A stretch of DNA of 64,000 bases from Phaeodactylum tricornutum CCAP 1055/1 (Eukaryota; Bacillariophyta; Bacillariophyceae; Surirellales; Neidiaceae), in contig NC_011678.1 in NCBI RefSeq assembly GCF_000150955.2, positions 81,518-145,517 on the forward strand, written 5' to 3'. The position numbers were made by a program, and so were the translations under genes. The stretch's first letter is position 1; the number at the start of each line of letters is the position of its first letter. A model generated the notes under the pieces. That model did not search any database. It saw only the letters and a program-made list of their open reading frames with translations, and had not been told where the DNA came from. Below, piece after piece: positions 10,640-20,317 of this stretch.

Positions 10640-11563
10640 TCACGGCGTAGCGGAACCACCCGTGGCCAATTTCCCAAAGGCTCCACGTCCCGTCAAGGTT
10701 AATTGAAAGGTCGGTGGTGAAAGTAGCGGTGGTTGTGGTTGTGATTGTGTCGGTAGTGTTGGACTAGTACTGGCCACGGCGCGGGTCCGTCCGACCAAAT
10801 CGTCCGGTGATCGCGTCGCCGCGACCCCGTCCGTGTCCCACCGTGCACTCACAATCAAATCGTCCCGACTCCACCAGTACGTTCCGTCTGTTTCCTGCGT
10901 TCCCGGACGGTTTCCTTCCACCGTCAAGTCACGTTCGGTCAAGACTACCGTCACGGGAAAGACGGGTTGTTCCAGACGTACCGTTAGGACGGGTGGTGGC
11001 TTGCCACGCGTTCCACTCCGAATAGCGGTCGGAATGTGATCGGGTCGGTCCGGACGTACCGTCACGTACAATGCGGGACCGGTTGATGATGTTGTCATTG
11101 TTGTTAATGATGATATTGTCGGGTCGACGTTGGGAGGCCAGGCAACGGTACCTTGCAACAACACCGTGGAAGAAGGGAATTGGGTGCCGTGCGCGTACGG
11201 GATATCTCCCGTCCATCCCCGAACGGCCGTGGCGAAAGTCGCGAGTGTCGTGCAGCCGCGTTGCCAAAGCAGCCGACGGTGGTTATTGTTGTGTTGTCGT
11301 TGTGGTGGTGGTTGTCGTTGTTCTTGTGGATTGTCACCAAGAGGAGTTCCGACCGGCTGAGTCTCCTTGGCGTGAACAAAAAGGTTCCACGCCCCAGACT
11401 CGTTTCGTGGGCGACGGTACCCTTTGTTTTTTTCTCTTCCACCTCCTCTCTTGTGTGATGATACTGATAAAGGTGGGGACGGTTGCAGAGCCGATACCAA
11501 AGCCAAACGAGGAGTCTTGGCGACACTGACGCAGACGAACGCGATCCAACGCCAGTGAAACAT
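10640..11563 (-). CDS. Secreted or organellar protein with a possible CcmH/CycH-like C-terminal domain
   Basis: Single exon, 307 aa, ATG at 11563. The N-terminus (FHWRWIAFVCVSVAKTPRLAL) looks like a signal or targeting sequence, followed by a basic Gln/Asn/Arg-rich low-complexity region to about residue 100. The C-terminal part shows ALYVTVRPDRP, PPVLTVRL, FPVTVVLTERDL and LIVSARWDTDGVA followed by DDLVGRT. That order resembles the Ig-like C-terminal domain of bacterial cytochrome c maturation proteins CcmH/CycH (pattern LFVFARA, PLAVRR, LPLTVTLDDS, VTVVARIS, GDLEG). This is a pattern match by eye, not a search result. If correct, it is a detached domain without the TPR or haem-lyase parts. 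Otherwise the protein is unknown. Confidence 0.55.
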   Translation of the reverse strand: MFHWRWIAFVCVSVAKTPRLALVSALQPSPPLSVSSHKRGGGREKNKGYRRPRNESGAWNLFVHAKETQPVGTPLGDNPQEQRQPPPQRQHNNNHRRLLWQRGCTTLATFATAVRGWTGDIPYAHGTQFPSSTVLLQGTVAWPPNVDPTISSLTTMTTSSTGPALYVTVRPDRPDHIPTAIRSGTRGKPPPVLTVRLEQPVFPVTVVLTERDLTVEGNRPGTQETDGTYWWSRDDLIVSARWDTDGVAATRSPDDLVGRTRAVASTSPTLPTQSQPQPPLLSPPTFQLTLTGRGAFGKLATGGSATP

Positions 11564-11570
11564 GCCGAGT

Positions 11571-11690
11571 TGTTGTTATTGTTGTTGATGTTGATGTTGT
11601 CGTTATTGTTGTTGATGTTGTTATTGTTGGTGTTGGTGTTGTTGGTGTTGTTATTGTCGTTGGTGGTCTTGATGTTGTTGATGTACAAAA
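11571..11690. repeat. TTG/ATTG-rich microsatellite
   Basis: An imperfect tract of TTG, TTATTG and TTGATG units runs directly upstream of the ATG at 11563 on the minus strand. It would lie in the 5' UTR of that gene as a CAA/CAT/AAC-rich leader. In one minus frame it would encode poly-Asn, but that frame does not lead into the gene below. Confidence 0.8.
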
Positions 11691-12068
11691 GGGTAGGGTT
11701 CCTGCCTCAAACTAGTTCGTTCGTTCGTCCGGGACGGGACGCGAAACTCTCTCGTACAGAGAGATCGACTCGATTTGGGCAATGCGAGCCCGCGCTGTTC
11801 TCGAGAATGGCCCGGCGTCCGTAGAAGTACGTAGAACGTGTACGGTGGGGACGTGCGCGACGAGGCCCCGTCGGCATGGCGCTACTCGAGTAAACTGCAT
11901 CATCGTGGTCGTCGTACCGTGAGCAGTGAGAGGGAGAATCAACCCGTCACGGATCGATGTATAAATTGTGCGTAGTCACCGTTACTTCCTCTCTTACCCT
12001 AGAGTAGTCGTCGACTATTCTCGTTCATTCCAGAGTCTCTTCCATCTTTCCTCGTCTCTTCTATAGTC
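11691..12068. promoter_or_regulatory. Intergenic region upstream of Nse4
   Basis: With the adjacent microsatellite this forms the divergent promoter space between the gene at 10640-11563 and the Nse4-like gene. A pyrimidine-rich stretch (ctcgttcattccagagtctcttcc) lies just before ATG 12069. Nothing else stands out. Confidence 0.4.
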
Positions 12069-13360
12069 ATGGCAATCAGTCCGTCGAGACGGCGTTCGGC
12101 GAGTCCATCGGCACCACAGTCGTCGGCACCGCAGTCGTCGCACAAACGCCGTCACGACACCGTCGCGTTGTCGGAGACGGCACCGCACAAACGCCCCGGC
12201 GTCTTTGGCGGTTCCGGTCTCACGGACGTCCAACGTCGCGAGTTGCGCGGTGCCCAGCGTCACTTGCACGAACAACTCGCGCAAGGCGACGCCGTGTCCG
12301 ACGATTCCTGGCGTCGACTCCACCAAGCCCGACACGACAACAACGTACTCTTCGATCGCGTGCGATTTACACGAGAAGCCGTCCTCGACGCCGATAACGT
12401 CAACCTTATTGCCAATCAGTACGTACTCGAGGTCGATCGCATGGTACAGGTATGTTTCTGTGTGTGTATGTTGTACGTTGTTGGTTGTGTATACTGTTGG
12501 TCTATGCACATGTATACTGTTGTTGTGCTTGTATAATTGGTTTTGTGTCGATCTGACACCCTTCCCCGGGAACGTCCACACAGGTACCTCGCTACGACCC
12601 TTTCCGTCTCGTACACAAACTCACGCAAAAGTGTACGGCATCCCCCCAGAAACCGGGCACGCCCTACTTTGACTGGGGCGTCCTGGGGGTTGAGTCCGGT
12701 CTCTGTTTCAACGCCTTGCCCTCGCGGGTACACTTTGCGGCCGGTGCCTTGGACGGCACCGTCGTTGCCCCCACCCGCGCCGTCGCGCAGCGCCACCGGG
12801 CGGTCGCCGAAGCCGCCGTCGAAGTACGACCGGAACACGGAACGGCAATCGCCGACGCCAATGCCTTGGCCGCGAACGATCAAACACTGCAAGTCGTCAA
12901 GAAGAAACTCAAGGAACGCTGCAAGGCCGCCTACGCCGAGGCCATTGGACTCCAACGAGCCGTCACTCCGCAAGATCAACAACGCGCCAAACAAGCGATC
13001 CAAATTGACGCCATTCCATTTCTCATCAATCCCAAGTCCTTTACACAGTCCGTCGAAAATATCTTTCACTTGTCCTTTTTGGTCAAGAAAGGCGAAGCCG
13101 AAATCGGCACCCGCCCGCCCCTCGGTGACGCCCAGCCACACCCGAATCAGCAACAACAACAACAACAACAGTTCCCCAAGGCCGGATTGTTCGTTCAGGC
13201 CCGCAGCAAAACCGAAGCCGTCGATCAAGGCACCCAAGCCGTCCTGCCCTTTACCATGCGCGACTGGCGGCGTCTCGTGGCCGCCCACCGTATCGTTCAA
13301 GGCGATATTCCGCACCGGACCGGCAGTCTCACGACTCGTCGGACCCACACCAATGCCTAG
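12069..13360 (+). CDS. Nse4/EID-like subunit of the SMC5/6 complex
   Basis: Two exons, 12069-12449 and 12584-13360, joined in phase 0 across a 134-nt intron (CAG|GTATGT ... CACACAG|GTA), encode 385 aa. The N-terminal half has the Nse4 N-terminal pattern: a region around ELRGAQRHLHEQL and RFTREAVLDADNVNLIANQ, which binds the Smc5/6 neck via the Nse3-Nse4 arm. FDWGVLGVESGLCFNALPS and the C-terminal winged-helix block SVENIFHLSFLVKKGEAEI are hallmarks of Nse4 kleisins. In the nucleus the protein bridges SMC heads for recombinational repair. A run of eight Gln (CAACAA repeat near 13148-13171) interrupts the C-terminal domain before FPKAGLF and is likely a tolerated loop. The identification is strong. 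Confidence 0.88.
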
Positions 13361-14415
13361 TGGTGCGTACGTATACCCTTGATTCGGACGTACACGTGTA
13401 AGGCGAAGTAAAACGTTGGCAATCTACGGAGGGAGTAGACGCATTCCTAGTCAAAATAGTTCACCTTTTGTATGGAAAACTATAGGTAGTCGTTCCGATT
13501 GCTTCTCGTCGGACGAGGAAGGGGGTTTGCGTCTGTTCCACACACCTTTTCTCCGGGAGTCGGTCGAACCGGCACTGTCAGACCAGTGGAGAGCTTCCGT
13601 CGGAATGGATATCTCTACACCTCTTTATACTACTAGCTAGAAGAAGAGTTGGTTCAACGGTTTGCGGGTTTGCGATTCCACGGTACGGGGATCGGACAAA
13701 CGTGGACCGACCTTCTATCTCTTACCGAGCGAAACGTAGGCTTATGCATTCGTCCACTCGGGGATGAGCGGTGTCATAGTAGGAGTTTTCCCGGGAAAGG
13801 GAGGGATAGTTCGGTAGTCACACCCAATTCGCTTGCGAATGACCGAATTCGAAAGTTTCTTCATTGGTCTGGCAGTTCTAAAATGTTCAATGACTGTTGC
13901 GGCTTCCAAACAAAATGACTATATAAAACCTAATAGAAAGGATTGGTCCAGATTTGTCTACTTGTTGAGATTTATAGAACACAACCTAGTATATACAGAC
14001 ATTCCGAAAGAGTGCACCAGAAAACCGGCTTCGGAATCTAAGGCGATTGTAGGTACGACGAGCCCACGAACCGGCGAAGCGGGCGTTTGCGTTTTGGTTT
14101 CTGCGGTTCACAATGTTTGTTTTTTCGTTTCCCAACACCCTAACAAAACTTTGTACGGACCGGTGTATTCACCCATCACCTCTGAATTGCGTTAAGCTTG
14201 TCTCGAACGAAAAGATTCGTCCGTGCCATTTTACACCGTCTTCAAGCTTGTTTGGTGTAGTATATATCTGCTTTGGAGCTAGGTTTTGGCTACGTATTCT
14301 CTGCTATTGACACCTGAAAACATCAACAACCCTATCAAACTCTCCTCGTTCCTTCGTTGCGTCTGCTTCGACTTCACTGGCGCGCTCCAACAACTGAAAC
14401 TGGGATATATTGACA
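13361..14415. other. Intergenic region upstream of the first AMT gene
   Basis: About 1.05 kb without convincing ORFs; short ORFs in several frames lack recognisable motifs. It includes the 3' region of Nse4 and presumably the AMT promoter. A pyrimidine-rich leader (tctcctcgttccttcgttgcg) precedes ATG 14416. Confidence 0.5.
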
Positions 14416-16372
14416 ATGAGCACATCCGATGGCAGTCTGTTTCAACAGTGTTCTGCCGTCGCTGGGGACAGTGACCCTTCCCGGATTCTGCAGTGTGTGT
14501 CCGATGCTCTCGAAACCAACCAAAACGATCGAGCTGCCGATCTCAATAACTGGTTTCTCATCATCGCTGGGGCACTCGTCTTTTTCAGTACGTACACCAA
14601 ATAACTCACGGTATCCCTTTCGTGGCATTGACTCGCAGGGCCTTTTCTCACTATTCTTGGTCGACGTTCCTCCTCGGTCTCTCAGTGCAGTCCGGCTTCG
14701 CCATGCTGTGTGCGGGGTGTGTGCGGAAAAAGAACGTCCAAAACACCATGCTCAAGAATCTTCTCGATGCCTGCGGTGCCGCTCTCGGGTTTTACGTAAT
14801 CGGTTACGCCTTGGCCTTTGGTGGACAAAACGAGCGATCCGATGTTACCTTTGTGGGTACCACGGACTTTTTCAACTGGAACAGCGCCGTCCCGGTAAAT
14901 CAAGCCTTTTGGTTTTTCGAATTTGCCTTTTCGGCCACGTCCGTGACGATTGTGGCCGGGACGCTGGCGGAACGGTGTCAAATGGTCGCCTACCTGTGCT
15001 ACTCGGTATTCTTAACAGGCTTTGTGTATCCCGTTGTGGCCCACTCCATCTGGAGCAACAACGGCTTTCTAAGTGCATTTGCAGCCGAGCCCTTCCAGGG
15101 CATTGGCGTCCTGGACTTTGCCGGGTCGGGTGTGGTACACGTGACGGGCGGGACCACTGCCTTGGTCGCCACGTATATGCTAGGGGCCCGTAAGGGGCGC
15201 TTCTACGACGCACGTGGGAGAGAATTGGAAAAGCCCAAAGCATTTCCCGGCCATTCCATGGCCTTGCAGATGATGGGCACCATGATTCTGTGGTTCGGAT
15301 GTAAGTTTGCAAGTTGTCCTGGTAGGAATGTTATGGTGGTGCCCTTGTGGTGGCTGTGGTGACGCACGGCGATAGGCTGATAAAAAAGGGTTTTCGTCGA
15401 TCCGTTCGTTTAGGCAAGGATAATTCCATTCTGCCCAGTCCTGCACCTTTTTCCCAGCCACTCTTGTACTCACACTATACACTTTTGTCTTCAGGGTACG
15501 GCTTCAACCCTGGTTCGGCCTTGTTGCTGACGGCGACGTCCAATACAGGTGGCGTAGCGGCTCTCGCGGCCGTGAACACGTCCCTCTCTGCCGCTTCGGG
15601 TGCCGTTTCCGCTCTCTTTACCTCTTTGTATCTCGAAGAACGCAAGACTGGAGAATACTCCTTCAACATCACCATGGCTATGAACGGTGCTTTGGCTGGC
15701 TTAGTGGGTATTACGGCCGGCTGTGGCACCGTCGAAAATTGGGCCGCTTGTTGCACAGGGCTCGTGTCTGGATGGGTCTATATATTTGGCAGTGCCTTCT
15801 TGTTGCGTATAAAGATTGACGATGCAGTCGACGCAATTCCGGTGCATATGTTTTGTGGCGCCTGGGGTCTTATTGCAACCGGCCTATTCAGCTCGCCACG
15901 CCATACGTTAGAAGCATTTGGTACGGACGCACACGTAGGTTGGTTCTACAGTCTTGGCCAAGATTCTTTGGACGCTATTCTCTTGATGAACCAGCTTTTG
16001 GGTCTTTTATTTATTCTCGGGTGGAGCGCCATCTTGATGTCACCATTTTTCTGGTGGCTGAACTACATGGGATGGTTGAGGGCCGACTCCTTGGAGGAGT
16101 TGGTAGGTCTGGATCAAGCCTACCACGGTGGAAGGGAGGCTGGAGAGGGCTTTGATGATGAAGTGCCTTTTGCCACATCCAAAGACAAACCAGACACTTT
16201 ACGTCGACGGAAAGGTGGCAACAGCGCGGAGGGCACCCGCGATGATGGAAGTTGGACCGATTTGACTGCCTCGGCTCCTCGGGAAACTGCGCCTCTGCCA
16301 GAACTTTATTGTGAGAACGATGCGTCTTCCAAAGAATCCGACGACGATCCGTCCGGAATGCACCACGCATAA
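14416..16372 (+). CDS. Ammonium transporter (AMT/Amt family), copy 1
   Basis: Three exons, 14416-14587, 14686-15300 and 15495-16372, encode 554 aa. The introns fall in phase 1 (A|TG of FFMQSG) and phase 1 (T|GG of FGWYGF). Joining restores the family signatures LVFFMQSGFAMLCAG, LKNLLDACGAALGFY, FAGSGVVHVTGG and ILWFGWYGFNPGSA, then the late DDAVDAIPVHMFCGAWG with the conserved pore His region. Eleven membrane segments are expected. It transports ammonium across the plasma membrane. The cytosolic tail (after SLEELVGLDQAYHGG) is acidic and Ser/Asp-rich. A paralogue lies about 8 kb away on the opposite strand with different intron positions. Which of the several diatom AMTs this is cannot be settled here. 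Confidence 0.93.
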
Positions 16373-16542
16373 AATAAAAAGGTTTCTTGTTGGAAAAACA
16401 CGAATCGTGAACGTTTTTGGAACGCATGGTATGGACCATCCGTCGAGGCATTTTTGAAACATTGCATACATAAGTCAAGATTTTTGTGAGAGAGTATGCG
16501 TTAACTTGCCAATTCCAATGGTATAGCTATGCTCAAGTGGAT

Positions 16543-19500
16543 CTATTTTGCAGCGGCAGCGGCTCGCAATCGGTCCAGGGCTCCAACGTTGTCTTGCGCT
16601 TGGGCTTCGTTTGCCAGGCCACCGAATACTGCAGGAGGGACAGCATTCGTCGTTACCGGCTCCGTGACGCTGGCTGCGCCCTCCGCAGCAGCCTCTTCTA
16701 TTTCAGCATCGATATCGTCAATGTCAATCTCATCACCGTCCTCACCAATATCGTCGCGTTCTTCGTTGATCAATTGTGTAGCGCCGGTAGCTTTGCGGAG
16801 CTTGGCGACCTTCGCTTCTACATCGTCCAGACTGGCTGCGGTAGCACTGCGTTTGTTGCTGCTCGGTACAAATCCCGAGACGGCCGTTTGACCAACTTCC
16901 ACTCCTTCCTGACTAGCGATCATTTGCATAGCCTCTTCGTTGGAAAGATTCGCGACCTTGTCGGTCATGCCGGTGGCGTTGTAGTTGACCGTGGAGAATG
17001 CGGCTTCCACGGACCGCTTCACTCGTAACATTTCGCGAAACGTTTCTTCGTTTCCGTGGGCAATCTCGAACTCGTTCCACGTCTTCCAGTATTCTGGCAA
17101 GCGTCTCGGATCGGCCATTTGTGCCCCGTACGTAAAGATTGCCCGGGCGCGGTCCAGTTGTTCCAGTCCCGTTTCCATTTTCGCGAATTCGACGCAAAGT
17201 TTTGACGAATCCTTGTCGGCCAAATTTTCGATCGCTTCCTGATAGATATCACGCGTGGCGGTCACACCCAGGTACCGGATGGTTTTGGCAACGTACAGTT
17301 GGTACGCAACCAGCCGCTCTTCCTTCGGCACCCTGTGGCACATGGCACGATACACCGAAAGCGCTCTCCGTGTCAGACCGTAGGTTTCTTCAAACTCTCC
17401 GTTCATCATGTAAAAGTCGGCAGCGTCCTCGGCCGGGCACGCCTCCAGACAGCGTTGGAACAAATCTCGTGCTCGCTCTACTTTGGTGCCCTGGTACCGG
17501 TCCAAAAAAGCTTCGAGATAGGCTTTCCACAAGAGTTTGGCCCCGGCGTGTGGAAAGGCAAAGAGCTCAATACCGCGTTCGTAGGCCGTAAAAGATTCTT
17601 CGAAATATTTTTGTTCCGTCAAAAACGTACCGTAATTCAATACGTGTTGGACGGTGGCCGCCTTGATTTCCAAGGCACGGTTGTAGGCGTCCTTGGTAGT
17701 CTGCGTTGTCCCCAAACTCTCCTCCAAATCCAACAAGAGATCCCAGAGCCGTAGTGACTGTGTCAGATGGAGTTTCCGCGTACCGGATCCGACAGCGACG
17801 GCCTGTCGGGCCAACAACAAGGCGTCGTCCCAAGCTTCTTGTTTCAGTTCCAGTTCTACCCACGTGGCCCAGCATTCGGCTAGATCATCCGTTTTGGCAA
17901 AGGCATAGCCGTGATGGACACAAATACGTTCCAGCATAGACCGAGCCGCGGCCGCGTCGTTGCGGACCGTCTCGTACAGATTGGAGAGGGCGGCCACGAG
18001 TTCCGACGGACGGCCGTGAACGGCCTTGTTGGCCACGACCGTGCGCAAGGCTTCTTCGAGCGTGGCCGTGGCTTGTCCGGGTTGATTTACCGACTGGTAG
18101 AGTTTGGCGCGTTCCAGCCACTCCCCCACGTGGTGCGGATTTTGTCGTAAGAGAACCGCGTTGAGCAAGAGCGGTCGTCGGGACGTCAAATGCTCGGCCC
18201 GAGCCACGGCCAGTTCCATATCGGCTAGTTGCGATGCCGACGAAGTCCCCAACAAAATGTCCCAATCGTCCGCGTCGTCCGGGAGCGTGGCGAATTGCGA
18301 TGTGGTTTCGTATTCGTGGCTCGTCGTGTCGTGTTCGTCCGTGTCGTCTTCCATGGCGTCCACAGTGGCGACGGCCGCTTCCAATAAGCCTTCTTCCAAG
18401 GTAAGGTAGGCGTTATAGAGGATGGAAAAATCTCGTATCGTGTGTACCTTCTGCAAGCCTTCTTCGTAGACGGACCGTGCCAGATCGAAGAGGCCTTGTC
18501 GAATCCATGCGTCGGCCAGACTGGTCCAAACGAGGGCTTCCAAGGCATTCGTATTGCGGTGCGGGTGTGTATTGTTGTTGTGGTGGTGGCGTGGATTGGA
18601 GGATTGGGTGATGTTCGAGTCGGGCAGGACGGCCCGGAGCATGGCTTCCCAAGGAACCCCAGCTTGTTGGACTTCAACGGGATGTGTCGTAACGAGACGA
18701 CAAAAGTCGGCCCAGGCCGTATCGTCCAGGTCGGGTCGTATCGTGGACCTGTCGTTCCTAGCAGTGGTGGCAGTGTGTGTCGTGACGGCAGCCGCACTGC
18801 TACTACCACTATCGGTAGCCAACAATTCCACACTCCGTGTACTTGCCGGATTGGCGTTCCACAAGCGTTGAAAGGCCACGGCAGCTTGTCCCCACAATCC
18901 GTGTCGTCCGAGGAAATCGCACAAGTCTCGTCCGTAGCGGGGTTGGAAGGTAACGTAACGTTGTAGGATGCGTACGCGTGTTTCCAAAGGCAGGGTCCAG
19001 CGGGGCGTCGGCGTGGTGTCGTCGTGCGGTTCGGTTCCGAACCATTCCACGATCCCGGGCCAGACTTTCTCGTGTTGGGCGATTGCGACCGTCTGTAGCG
19101 CGCGATTGACGGTCCGACGCACGTGGGTAACGGAACAACATCCCGGATGGGTCCGCAAAAAGTCGATGTAGGCAACCCATACCCGGGGGTAGGCCGACAA
19201 GGTGACGAGCGCCCGTTCAAAGGCTACCACGACGGACGTAGTGTTGTTGTTGTTGTCGTCGTTGTCGTTACTGTCGTCGTCGTCTAGTAAAGAAAGAGTA
19301 TCGACGAGAAACTCCCAGTGCCGTTTCCAGAGTTTGTAACTCCGGGGCAACCGGCAGAGTGCGCGTTGCCCAATCCATTGGCCCACGAGACGCCGGAACG
19401 ACGGGGACTGCTGATCGGTGACCATCCAATCGTCGACAGCGTCGAGATACACAAGCCAACGTTCCACATCGTACGGGTGTTGACGAGTCTCGTCTTCGTG

Positions 19501-19590
19501 TACGGCCAACGTGGGAACCGACGCCAGCGTCGCGAGACACCGCGTGGCCGTTGCCGCGGGCGGCGCCTCGTCACGCACCGTTGTTGTCAT
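16543..19590 (-). CDS. Pre-mRNA splicing factor SYF1/XAB2-like HAT-repeat protein
   Basis: A single long exon of 1015 aa with ATG at 19590. The protein is almost entirely HAT (half-a-TPR) helices, with characteristic aromatic and Pro positions, for example YPRVWVAYIDFL, WLERAKLYQSV, HAGAKLLWKAYLEAFLDRY and LPEYWKTWNEFEIAHGNEE. The block RARDLFQRCLEACP with FREMLRVKRSVEAAFSTVNY near the C-terminus is typical of SYF1/XAB2. This protein scaffolds the Prp19/NineTeen complex in spliceosome activation and links to transcription-coupled repair in animals. An Asp/Asn microsatellite insertion sits at about residues 100-116. The C-terminus is acidic. The lack of an intron in a gene this long is normal for the neighbourhood. 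Confidence 0.92.
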   Translation of the reverse strand: MTTTVRDEAPPAATATRCLATLASVPTLAVHEDETRQHPYDVERWLVYLDAVDDWMVTDQQSPSFRRLVGQWIGQRALCRLPRSYKLWKRHWEFLVDTLSLLDDDDSNDNDDNNNNTTSVVVAFERALVTLSAYPRVWVAYIDFLRTHPGCCSVTHVRRTVNRALQTVAIAQHEKVWPGIVEWFGTEPHDDTTPTPRWTLPLETRVRILQRYVTFQPRYGRDLCDFLGRHGLWGQAAVAFQRLWNANPASTRSVELLATDSGSSSAAAVTTHTATTARNDRSTIRPDLDDTAWADFCRLVTTHPVEVQQAGVPWEAMLRAVLPDSNITQSSNPRHHHNNNTHPHRNTNALEALVWTSLADAWIRQGLFDLARSVYEEGLQKVHTIRDFSILYNAYLTLEEGLLEAAVATVDAMEDDTDEHDTTSHEYETTSQFATLPDDADDWDILLGTSSASQLADMELAVARAEHLTSRRPLLLNAVLLRQNPHHVGEWLERAKLYQSVNQPGQATATLEEALRTVVANKAVHGRPSELVAALSNLYETVRNDAAAARSMLERICVHHGYAFAKTDDLAECWATWVELELKQEAWDDALLLARQAVAVGSGTRKLHLTQSLRLWDLLLDLEESLGTTQTTKDAYNRALEIKAATVQHVLNYGTFLTEQKYFEESFTAYERGIELFAFPHAGAKLLWKAYLEAFLDRYQGTKVERARDLFQRCLEACPAEDAADFYMMNGEFEETYGLTRRALSVYRAMCHRVPKEERLVAYQLYVAKTIRYLGVTATRDIYQEAIENLADKDSSKLCVEFAKMETGLEQLDRARAIFTYGAQMADPRRLPEYWKTWNEFEIAHGNEETFREMLRVKRSVEAAFSTVNYNATGMTDKVANLSNEEAMQMIASQEGVEVGQTAVSGFVPSSNKRSATAASLDDVEAKVAKLRKATGATQLINEERDDIGEDGDEIDIDDIDAEIEEAAAEGAASVTEPVTTNAVPPAVFGGLANEAQAQDNVGALDRLRAAAAAK

Positions 19591-19593
19591 GGT

Positions 19594-19620
19594 ACGAACG
19601 AACGAACGAACGAACGAACG
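19594..19620. repeat. (CGAA)n tetranucleotide repeat
   Basis: Almost seven uninterrupted CGAA units begin 4 nt upstream of the SYF1-like ATG (minus strand), so they should be transcribed as a GTTC-repeat 5' leader. Perfect repeats of this sort vary in copy number between strains. Confidence 0.9.
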
Positions 19621-19787
19621 ATCCCAGCAAAGGAATCAGCTGGTTGTCACCGCGGTATTGTTGGTGTATCGTCCAAGACGATGGATCCACTGTGAGTGGT
19701 GGGAATTTGTACCCAGTGTACCTGTTCAAGAACAAGGCGAGCGACGGGAGGGGTCCTCCAACAAAGGAAAGACAATCCCCTACTACT

Positions 19788-19834
19788 AGTTAGGTAGGTA
19801 GGTATGCAGGTAGGTAGGTATGCAGGTAGGTAGG
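19788..19834. repeat. GTAG/GTATGCAG repeat
   Basis: A degenerate tetranucleotide tract of TAGG units with an embedded repeated GGTATGCAGGTAGGTA. It lies between divergent genes (SYF1-like on minus, coat-like on plus). Confidence 0.85.
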
Positions 19835-20317
19835 GAGTCACGTACATACAGACCCACAACCCTACAAACCTACCGACCGACCGACCCACCAACGACCCTT
19901 CGTGAAGAGTCGTACGTATCGACTCGTGGTATCCAGGAGGTCGTTCCCAACTCCTCTCCCTCAGTGTCAGTGTCAGTCCGACGTCCGACCACACAGGAAA
20001 CCTACCCTATTCACAGTCAACGTGTCGTTCGAACTTTCCAAGATCCGGGTCAGCAGTGATAGACCGTGACTATGTGTATGATGTTAACTACTGTTCACGC
20101 GCACGGTAAGGGCACGATCACACGGCATCGTGTCGGTCAAGAATCCTTCCGTGTCGGTCGATGCTACAACACACTCACGTTGTTGTATCCGTGGCGGACT
20201 CTTTGATCCAGTAGGTTTTCCATTGACGAAACTACAACCGTACACAATAGGAAAAGCAGTAGAGGGGGGACTCGTTTGTGACCACTGGTCGTCGTTGTTG
20301 TTGTTGTTGTCGTCATT

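Larger units (their letters stand above)
19591..20317. promoter_or_regulatory. Divergent promoter region with microsatellites
   Basis: A 727-bp region between divergent starts. The minus strand has TCACAGT at 19689-19695, 99 nt upstream of the SYF1-like ATG. The plus strand has TCACAGTCAA at 20011-20020, 298 nt upstream of ATG 20318. Two tetranucleotide repeats and a GTT-repeat near 20291-20312 are also present. No gene is seen. Confidence 0.5.

Noticed and set aside
11104-11688. Minus-strand ORF starting with poly-Asn (11104-11688)
   Set aside because: The Asn run is the microsatellite translated in another frame; it does not enter the frame of the gene at 10640-11563 and has no motif.
12416-13348. 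310-residue minus-strand ORF over Nse4
   Set aside because: Shadow of the Nse4 exon; Gly/Leu-rich antisense composition without domains.
13361-14415. Possible small genes in the intergenic space
   Set aside because: Several 60-120 codon ORFs overlap in different frames without motifs, codon bias or plausible splice links.
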